Positions 52,992-59,004 of a DNA stretch of 59,004 nt are shown here, in pieces (position 1 is the first letter of the stretch; the number at the start of each line of letters is the position of its first letter). Source of the DNA: an uncultured Flavobacteriaceae bacterium (lineage in GTDB: Bacteria > Bacteroidota > Bacteroidia > Flavobacteriales > Flavobacteriaceae); contig CAJWGK010000004.1 in the NCBI GenBank assembly GCA_913030895.1, forward strand, positions 1 to 59,004, read 5' to 3'. Under the pieces are notes generated by a model. The model was not told the DNA's origin, searched no databases, and saw only the letters and a list, made by a program, of their open reading frames with translations. The position numbers and the translations under genes are program-made.

Positions 52992-55048
52992 TGAAAAAAT
53001 ACATAAAAACATTCCTTCTCTTTTTGGCAATACTCCTCATTTCATGTAATTCAAATGAAGCGTCTAATCTGTCATTAGCGAGTTTATTTCAAGATCATAT
53101 GGTTGCTCAACAAAATACCCTGATTACCGTATGGGGTTGGGCGAACCCGAATAGCTCCGTAAAATTGGCAACCAGCTGGGGAGAAAAAGGTTCCGTTGAA
53201 AGTGATTCAACAGGCGCTTGGCAATTAAAGATAGCTACACCTAAAGCCGACAACATAGCCCATAAAATGACAATTACCTCTGGAGGAGAGGAGATTAAAA
53301 TCGAAGATATCCTTTTGGGTGAAGTCTGGCTCGCTTCTGGTCAATCCAATATGGAAATGCCTCTTAAAGGTTTTGGCGGTAATAGTCCAAAAGACAAAGT
53401 TGAAGGCGCTGAAAAAGCAATTCAAGCGGCTGACTATCCCGGGCTAAGAATGTTTACTGTAGGACGAAATATAGCTTTTGAACCGCAGGAAAAAGTCGAG
53501 GGAAGCTGGGTCGTTTGTTCGCCTGAAACTGCACCATCTTTTTCTGCAGTCGCCTATTTTTTTGGTGAAAAATTGCATCAGGAACTGGGCATTCCCGTTG
53601 GGCTAATTCACTCAAGTTGGACAGGTTCTCCTGCAGAGAGCTGGGTAAATCAAGATTTTTTAGAAAAAATTGAAGGTAAGGATATGTATAGGAACGAATT
53701 TAGTGAAATCGCTTCTCGAATTGAATTATCTAATGATCCAGATACTCCTTTTAATCAGTGGATGAAAGGCAGAATGAAAAAGGAATGGAGTAGTCTCTTT
53801 TCCTCAGATCAATTGAGTTTTGTCAATAAAGAAAACAACGCCTTTATCAGGTCAAATTTTGATGACAACACTTGGGAGGAGTCAAGCCTTGAAGTTTTGG
53901 GAAATCGATTTAAAAACAATACTGGAATAGCTTGGGCAAGACAAAGTTTTGAATGGAATCAAGACAATGCCGATGATCTAGTGATTTCGTTAGGAGAAAC
54001 AGGCGATCTCTTTGTCATCTTTATCAATGATGAATTAATTGTCAGGAAAGAGTCTTGGGGAAAGTCAAAAAGTAAATATGAAATTCCCAATAACTTGATC
54101 AAAAAAGGAAGCAATACGATCAGTATGCGATTTTATGATGTAGGTCAAAAAGGGTTTTTGAAAGGAAATGAACCCATTGGTTTATATGATAAAAACAAAA
54201 AGGTAGTTGACTTAAAAACCAATTGGAAAACAAAAATAACCGCTGCCCGAGTGGGCTCTTATTTTTTTGAATTAAAGGAGGAAGTTGAGAAAACTATTTA
54301 TCCATCCGACCAACGCATGCCATACAATTCACACGCCTCAACTTCGCTGTATAATGGAATGATTAGTCCGCTATTGCCATACACCTTAAAAGGCTTTATT
54401 TGGTACCAGGGTGAAAGCAATAGATCTAGGGCGGAACAGTATAAAACTCTCTTTCCCGCGCTTATTGATTGTTGGAGAGAGCAATGGGGAGACGAGAATT
54501 TGCCTTTTTATTATGTCCAAATTGCACCTGTAGGTGACAATGGTATGGACAGTAATTCGCCCAAAAAACCTACGGGACCAGAAATAAGAGAGGCGCAAAT
54601 GGTGACCCTTTCAAAAGCAAATGTCGGTATGGCTGTGACCACAGACGTTGGAGATTCAAAGTTTATTCATGCCCCTAAGAAAAAGCCTATCGGAGAAAGA
54701 CTGGCATTATGGGCATTGGCGAAAAATTATGGCTACGATGGTCTTGTCCATTGTGGTCCGATATATAAATCAGTTCAATTTGAAAAGGGAAAGGCTTTGA
54801 TTTCCTTTGACCATACTGGAAGCGGATTGTACTGTCCAGACAAAAAAATTAGAGATTTTGAAATTGCTGGTAAAAACGGTACATTTCACATCGCTAACGC
54901 AAGGATTTTGGGGGATCGAATTTTAGTTTGGTCAAAAAAAGTGAGCGCACCTAAATACGTTAGGTTTGGCTGGAAAAACTATATTAAAACTAATCTATAT
55001 AACAAGGAAGGATTGCCCGCATCATCCTTCAGGACTTATAAAAAATAA
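52991..55048 (+). CDS. Sialate-O-acetylesterase-like (SASA) protein, tandem copy 2
   Basis: A 685-aa paralogue of the preceding gene, also a lipoprotein (Cys19 in LLISCNSNE). It keeps the canonical family residues WLASGQSNMEMPL (Ser119), HSSWTGSPAESW, GFIWYQGESNRSRA and KFIHAPKKKPIGERLALWALA, plus the inserted jelly roll (about 290-415, TGIAWARQSFEW and LFVIFINDELIV). Start overlaps the stop of copy 1 by one base (TAATG). Because it has the standard active-site context, it may be the general acetylesterase while copy 1 has a changed specificity. Confidence 0.88.
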   Translation: MKKYIKTFLLFLAILLISCNSNEASNLSLASLFQDHMVAQQNTLITVWGWANPNSSVKLATSWGEKGSVESDSTGAWQLKIATPKADNIAHKMTITSGGEEIKIEDILLGEVWLASGQSNMEMPLKGFGGNSPKDKVEGAEKAIQAADYPGLRMFTVGRNIAFEPQEKVEGSWVVCSPETAPSFSAVAYFFGEKLHQELGIPVGLIHSSWTGSPAESWVNQDFLEKIEGKDMYRNEFSEIASRIELSNDPDTPFNQWMKGRMKKEWSSLFSSDQLSFVNKENNAFIRSNFDDNTWEESSLEVLGNRFKNNTGIAWARQSFEWNQDNADDLVISLGETGDLFVIFINDELIVRKESWGKSKSKYEIPNNLIKKGSNTISMRFYDVGQKGFLKGNEPIGLYDKNKKVVDLKTNWKTKITAARVGSYFFELKEEVEKTIYPSDQRMPYNSHASTSLYNGMISPLLPYTLKGFIWYQGESNRSRAEQYKTLFPALIDCWREQWGDENLPFYYVQIAPVGDNGMDSNSPKKPTGPEIREAQMVTLSKANVGMAVTTDVGDSKFIHAPKKKPIGERLALWALAKNYGYDGLVHCGPIYKSVQFEKGKALISFDHTGSGLYCPDKKIRDFEIAGKNGTFHIANARILGDRILVWSKKVSAPKYVRFGWKNYIKTNLYNKEGLPASSFRTYKK

Positions 55049-55064
55049 ATTAAAACTATAAAAA

Positions 55065-56339
55065 ATGAAAACTGACAGAAGAGAATTTATTAAAAAAACT
55101 ACGGCTAGTATGGCAGGATTAGCCATTGTACCTCGCCATGTATTGGGAAACGGTTATACTGCTCCTAGTGACCGCTTTAATGTTGGAGTAATTGGAATTG
55201 GAGCCCAAAGTAAGGGATTGATAAAACGTATTTCAAGTATTCCTGAAGCCAGAGTAATTGCTGGTTGTGATGTCCACCAAAAAAGATTGGCAAGTTTTGG
55301 GAAATTAATGTCTGAACAATATAAAGAATATGGCATTAAAGGTGAGGCTGAAAGCCACGAAGACTACCATAAAATTCTTGAAAATAAGGATATTGATGGG
55401 ATTGTTGTCAGTACTCCTGACCACTGGCACGCCATTCCCTCTATCGATGCCATGAAAGCTGGAAAGCACGTTTATTGTGAAAAGCCCATGTCTCATACTA
55501 TACAGGAGGGTCGGGTAATGCAAAAAGCAGCTGAAAAATACAACCGTGTTTTACAAACTGGTAGCATGCAACGTTCAAGAGCTGATTTTAGAAAGGCTTG
55601 TGAGTTAGTAAGAAATGGCTACTTGGGAAAAATCGAAAAAGTATGGGTGGAAGTTGGGAATCCTTCTGCACCCTGTGACCTCCCTTACGAACCCACACCT
55701 GATTATTTGAATTGGGATAAGTGGTCGGGTCCTGCGCCAATGCGTTCTTACCACAACGTTATTGTGGAATCTAGTTGGTTCCCTAACTGGAGATGGTATC
55801 GAGAATATGGAGGTGGTATCCTATCGGATTGGGGTGCACATATGTTTGACATTATCCAATGGGCACTAGGGATGGATCATACAGGACCGGTTAAATACGT
55901 GGCACCCATTGAGCCTACTGCTTCTAGAAAATTAAAAATGTACTATGAAAATGGAGTTGAAGTTGAGCATAGAAATTTTGGTCGTGGGTTTGCTGTTAGA
56001 TTTTTTGGATCTGAGGGGACTATGGATATTAGTCGTAGTTTCTTTGAAACTACACCAAAAGAATTGGTGGACATCGAATTGAAATCTACAGATCAGAGGC
56101 TTTATGTTTCTGAAAGCCACGAGAACGATTGGATCACTGCTGCAAAAAATGGCACCAAACCAATTTGTGATGTAGAAATTGGACACCGTTCGGCAACCAT
56201 GTGTCATATTGCCAACTTGGCATATGAATTTAGAAGACCATTAAACTGGGATCCTGTAAAAGAAGAGTTTATCGACGATATAGAGGCCAACTTTAGACGA
56301 GGTAAAAGCTATCGTAAACCTTATGAATTAAAATTATAA
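55065..56339 (+). CDS. Tat-exported Gfo/Idh/MocA family oxidoreductase
   Basis: A 424-aa NAD(P)-dependent oxidoreductase-type protein. The N terminus KTDRREFIKKTTASMAGLAIV is a twin-arginine signal (Arg5-Arg6), so it is exported folded, presumably with bound cofactor. The Rossmann loop is VGVIGIGAQSKG, and the conserved lysine is in HVYCEKPMSHT. The C-terminal domain includes WRWYREYGGGILSDWGAHMFDI. Relatives include GH109 glycosidases, which use NAD for a redox-assisted hydrolysis, and sugar dehydrogenases; I cannot decide between them. It lies within the sulfatase operon, 1 base before the last sulfatase. Confidence 0.88.
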   Translation: MKTDRREFIKKTTASMAGLAIVPRHVLGNGYTAPSDRFNVGVIGIGAQSKGLIKRISSIPEARVIAGCDVHQKRLASFGKLMSEQYKEYGIKGEAESHEDYHKILENKDIDGIVVSTPDHWHAIPSIDAMKAGKHVYCEKPMSHTIQEGRVMQKAAEKYNRVLQTGSMQRSRADFRKACELVRNGYLGKIEKVWVEVGNPSAPCDLPYEPTPDYLNWDKWSGPAPMRSYHNVIVESSWFPNWRWYREYGGGILSDWGAHMFDIIQWALGMDHTGPVKYVAPIEPTASRKLKMYYENGVEVEHRNFGRGFAVRFFGSEGTMDISRSFFETTPKELVDIELKSTDQRLYVSESHENDWITAAKNGTKPICDVEIGHRSATMCHIANLAYEFRRPLNWDPVKEEFIDDIEANFRRGKSYRKPYELKL

Positions 56340-56340
56340 T

Positions 56341-57735
56341 ATGAAGTTTTTTAAATACCTCATTGCTTTATTTATTGTTATTTCCTGTGACTCAGCTTCT
56401 AAAAAAGCTACTCAACCCCCCAATGTGATCATCATCTTTACCGATGATCAGGGCTATGGGGATTTGGGTTCTTTTGGGTCAATGGATATCAAGACACCCA
56501 ATGTAGACGCTTTGGGGGCAGATGGCGCAACATTAACGGACTTTTTAGTGGCATCTTCTACTTGTTCTCCCTCACGAGCGGCCTTATTGACCGGTGCATA
56601 CCCAATTAGAACAGGAGTTGTAGGAGTATTATGGCCTGAGGGACATGGTTTTGGAGGCGCCAATGGTGGAAAGGTAGGTCTGCATCCAAATGAAGTCACG
56701 ACTGCGGAAGTACTTAAAGCAAATGGCTATGCCACTGCTATGGCAGGGAAATGGCATTTGGGAAGTAAAGCACCTTTTTTGCCGACATATCAAGGGTTTG
56801 ACACCTACTTTGGAATTCCTTATTCCAATGATATGAATCGTGATGAGCTCCCAATTCTAATGGATGAAAAAGTTGTTGAAATTAAGCCCGATCAGTCACT
56901 TCTCACAGAGCGATATACAGATTTTGCGATTGATTTTATCAAAAACAAACAAGAGGATCAACCGTTTTTTATTTATCTGGCTCATACCATGCCACACATA
57001 CCCATTTTTGCCTCGGAGAAATTCAAAGGCACCTCCAAAGGAAGCGTTTACGGTGATGTGATTGAGGAAATTGATCATAATGTAGGTAGGCTAGTTTCAT
57101 TTTTAAAGGAAAAAGACCTTTACGACAATACTATTATCATCTATACTTCCGACAATGGCCCTTGGCTCTCCTTTGGCAATCATGCGGGTTCTTCAGGATC
57201 ACTTCGAGGTGGAAAGTTTGATGTTTTTGAGGGTGGTTTCAGAGTGCCGTGCGTGATTTCTTGGCCTGAGGGTATTGCCCCCAACACTAAAGTTGATCAA
57301 CTGGTCTCTGCGATTGATCTTTTACCCACCATATGTGCGGCTACAGGATCTGATTTACCTGAAAACAAAATCGACGGGCAAAATGTTCTTGACCTTTTGC
57401 AAGGTAAACCTCAGCCAGAATTAGCAGAGCGTTTGTTTTATTACCATAAATCTAAAACCCTCTATGGTATCAGACAAGGAAATTGGAAATACCTTGCACC
57501 ATCTACTTTCAATTACATTCAAAAACCGGGAGAGGATGGAAAAGGAGGAATAGGAAAATGGAGTGTTGATCATGAAGAATCACTATACGACTTAAATACT
57601 GATTTAAGAGAATTAGATAACCGATTAGAAGATTTCCCGGAAAAAGCAGCTTTTCTCAAAGAAAAACTTGCTGAATTTCAACTCGAACTTGATAAAAACA
57701 GTCGCCCTATAGGTACAATGGATAATATCAACTAA
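56341..57735 (+). CDS. S1-family arylsulfatase-like enzyme, lipoprotein
   Basis: A 464-aa formylglycine sulfatase. Cys16 in IVISCDSA is a lipobox. Metal residues Asp35-Asp36 lie in IFTDDQGYGDLGSFG, the formylglycine site is CSPSR (75-79) with AALLTGAYPIRTGV, and MAGKWHLGS and YTSDNGPWLSFGNHAG follow in the arylsulfatase A-like order. LRGGKFDVFEGGFRVPCVISWP is also typical. It is the last PUL enzyme, 1 base after the Gfo/Idh/MocA gene and 21 bases before lgt. The specific sulfate ester is unknown. Confidence 0.93.
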   Translation: MKFFKYLIALFIVISCDSASKKATQPPNVIIIFTDDQGYGDLGSFGSMDIKTPNVDALGADGATLTDFLVASSTCSPSRAALLTGAYPIRTGVVGVLWPEGHGFGGANGGKVGLHPNEVTTAEVLKANGYATAMAGKWHLGSKAPFLPTYQGFDTYFGIPYSNDMNRDELPILMDEKVVEIKPDQSLLTERYTDFAIDFIKNKQEDQPFFIYLAHTMPHIPIFASEKFKGTSKGSVYGDVIEEIDHNVGRLVSFLKEKDLYDNTIIIYTSDNGPWLSFGNHAGSSGSLRGGKFDVFEGGFRVPCVISWPEGIAPNTKVDQLVSAIDLLPTICAATGSDLPENKIDGQNVLDLLQGKPQPELAERLFYYHKSKTLYGIRQGNWKYLAPSTFNYIQKPGEDGKGGIGKWSVDHEESLYDLNTDLRELDNRLEDFPEKAAFLKEKLAEFQLELDKNSRPIGTMDNIN

Positions 57736-57756
57736 AGTGTAAAAGACCATTAATAC

Positions 57757-58905
57757 ATGAACGTTTCTCACTACAGCTATTTTTGGTCTTTTTTGTGGCA
57801 GCCCGACATTTACCTCTATCAAAGTGATTTTTTTTCTTTGAGATGGTATAGCTTTTTATTTGCCTTAGGTTTTTTTATTGGTCGATTCATCGTTGTGAGG
57901 TCATACAAACAGGAGGGCGGTTATGATCTAACGGTTGACCTTCAAATGGTCTACATGGTATTGGGAACATTGATCGGGTCTAGAATGGGACACGTACTGT
58001 TTTATGAACCTAAAATTCTAGAAAGGAGCTTTTTTGAACTTTTTTATTTCTGGAAAAGTGGATTGGCAAGCCACGGTGCTGCTTTGGGAATTTTATTGGG
58101 CATGGCAATTTATTCCTATAAAATTCAATTTTCAAGATTTGGTATTAAAGTAATTGACCGCCGACGTAGGGGTTATAGTTACTATCAAGTCATGGATAGG
58201 ATGGTAATTGCAATTGCTTTAGGTTGTGCTTTTATTCGGGTTGGTAATTTTATCAATTCAGAAATAATTGGTAAACCTACAGCGGTAAATTATGGCATTG
58301 TTTTTACCCAACCCATTGAAAAAAAAATCAAAAATCAATTGCCATTCGTTCAGGAAGTGAAATTTACCTCCACTGGAAATCACTATGAATCTGGAAAGCC
58401 TGTACTTCAATCAGCAATTATTTTTGATAACTCGGCTTATATGGAGGACAGAATACGCAGTAGTGTAGAAAAAAGGTTTAAATATATTTTACCCATTAAA
58501 CCTGGCCCCTATAGCCACGTGATTAACCCTGATGGCAGTTCCATCGATTACTCATTTCACAGGACAGATGAAAGTTTTGAGCTTAGATTCAAATCCGTGG
58601 GTATTTACAGACACCCTACTCAACTATATGAATCTTTAAATTATCTTTTCATAGGTGTTTTATTATTTATGATTTGGAATAAATACCGAAGAAAACTTCG
58701 CCCAGGGAGCTTGTTGGGCTTGTTCTTCATTATTGCATTTTCCTGTCGTTTTTTTATGGAAACGTTCAAGGAAAACCAAGTCAATTTTGAAAACGCGCTT
58801 TTTCTAAATATGGGACAACTTTTAAGTATTCCGATGTTTATTTTAGGGTGCTACTTTTTCTTTAGCAATAAAAAATTGGGCAAAAACTTTTTTTTAGTTG
58901 ACTGA
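57757..58905 (+). CDS. lgt: Prolipoprotein diacylglyceryl transferase with inserted segment
   Basis: Inner-membrane enzyme of 382 aa that attaches diacylglycerol to the lipobox cysteine of prolipoproteins, the first maturation step. Landmarks are LRWYSFLFALGFFIGRF, LIGSRMGHVLFYEP, KSGLASHGAALGILLG, GCAFIRVGNFINSEIIGKPT and IYRHPTQLYESL. The family is usually about 260-290 aa; here roughly 90 extra residues (about 190-285, including KNQLPFVQEVKFTSTGNHYE) sit between the NFINSEIIG and YRHPTQLYE motifs, probably a periplasmic insert. It is co-directional with the sulfatase operon and only 21 bases behind it, so read-through is likely. Confidence 0.93.
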   Translation: MNVSHYSYFWSFLWQPDIYLYQSDFFSLRWYSFLFALGFFIGRFIVVRSYKQEGGYDLTVDLQMVYMVLGTLIGSRMGHVLFYEPKILERSFFELFYFWKSGLASHGAALGILLGMAIYSYKIQFSRFGIKVIDRRRRGYSYYQVMDRMVIAIALGCAFIRVGNFINSEIIGKPTAVNYGIVFTQPIEKKIKNQLPFVQEVKFTSTGNHYESGKPVLQSAIIFDNSAYMEDRIRSSVEKRFKYILPIKPGPYSHVINPDGSSIDYSFHRTDESFELRFKSVGIYRHPTQLYESLNYLFIGVLLFMIWNKYRRKLRPGSLLGLFFIIAFSCRFFMETFKENQVNFENALFLNMGQLLSIPMFILGCYFFFSNKKLGKNFFLVD

Positions 58906-59004
58906 TTCAAGGAAATCTGCTTTTATTTTGTGAAATGTTGCAAAAAAACAAAAATATTTGATAAAAAAATTTTAGATAAAAAGAAAAAAATCATAGCTTT
59001 CGCG
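58906..59004. other. Gene-free right edge
   Basis: These last 99 bases after lgt are very A-rich and hold no gene. TAGCTTTC at 58994-59001 with a TTTA 20 bases upstream is a poor match to a Bacteroidota promoter and could serve a gene just outside the window, but this is not testable here. Confidence 0.3.

Noticed and set aside
50955-55048. Sialic acid as substrate, suggested by the sialate-O-acetylesterase family name
   Set aside because: No sialidase, sialic acid lyase or transporter is present, and family members act on other acetylated sugars.
33120-57735. Ulvan or alginate as the substrate
   Set aside because: No polysaccharide lyase, GH105, GH78 or GH88-type enzyme is visible, which those systems normally contain.
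33120-57735. A mobile genomic island
   Set aside because: No integrase, transposase, tRNA boundary or direct repeats were found, so recent transfer cannot be supported from the sequence alone.

Overview
The window looks like chromosomal DNA from a marine member of the Flavobacteriia (Bacteroidota). The base composition is AT-rich and almost every gap is short. There is a SusC/SusD pair, a GLPGLI-family protein, lipoproteins whose lipobox cysteine is followed by acidic or polar residues, and a Bacteroidota-type promoter (TTTG, 19 bases, TAAGTTTG) at 31681-31711. Many glycoside hydrolases and sulfatases suggest a life on algal polysaccharides. No transposase, phage gene, CRISPR array, tRNA or rRNA was seen.

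Bases 1-16.7 kb are mostly housekeeping. In order: a TatD nuclease, a small retropepsin-like protease, the 2-oxoglutarate dehydrogenase genes sucA and sucB, an umuC-umuD mutagenesis pair, a two-gene fatty-acid beta-oxidation operon (FadN-type enzyme plus thiolase), an SCP2 protein, a fragment of an AraC-type regulator, an LpxH-like phosphoesterase fused tightly to a MurG-like glycosyltransferase gene, and etfB-etfA. The oddity is a GH117 gene, the family of red-algal 3,6-anhydro-galactosidases, sitting between sucA and sucB.

Bases 16.9-24 kb are a transition zone: an exported esterase, a GLPGLI protein with a TonB-dependent receptor, and a drug/metabolite exporter followed by a lipoprotein sulfatase.

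Bases 24-32.8 kb form an alpha-glucan operon on the minus strand: LacI regulator, MFS sugar importer, beta-phosphoglucomutase, GH65 disaccharide phosphorylase and two exported GH13 amylases. Logic: GH13 enzymes cut malto-oligosaccharides in the periplasm, the MFS protein imports disaccharide, GH65 phosphorolyses it to glucose plus beta-glucose-1-phosphate, and beta-PGM makes glucose-6-phosphate. This operon has no SusC/SusD on its own strand.

Bases 33.1-57.7 kb hold a plus-strand polysaccharide utilisation locus. It begins with SusC, SusD and two unassigned cell-surface lipoproteins, then a strong hairpin terminator, then fourteen enzyme genes: GH43, four S1 sulfatases, an SGNH hydrolase, a beta-lactamase-fold hydrolase, two tandem alpha/beta esterases, a GH29 fucosidase, two tandem sialate-O-acetylesterase-like proteins and a Tat-exported Gfo/Idh/MocA protein. 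Together they imply a sulfated, O-acylated glycan carrying fucose and xylose or arabinose. The cluster runs directly into lgt, the lipoprotein-maturation enzyme. Two open questions stand out: whether the SusC/SusD module serves the alpha-glucan operon, the sulfated-glycan enzymes, or both; and what the sulfated substrate is, since no endo-acting enzyme is recognisable here.
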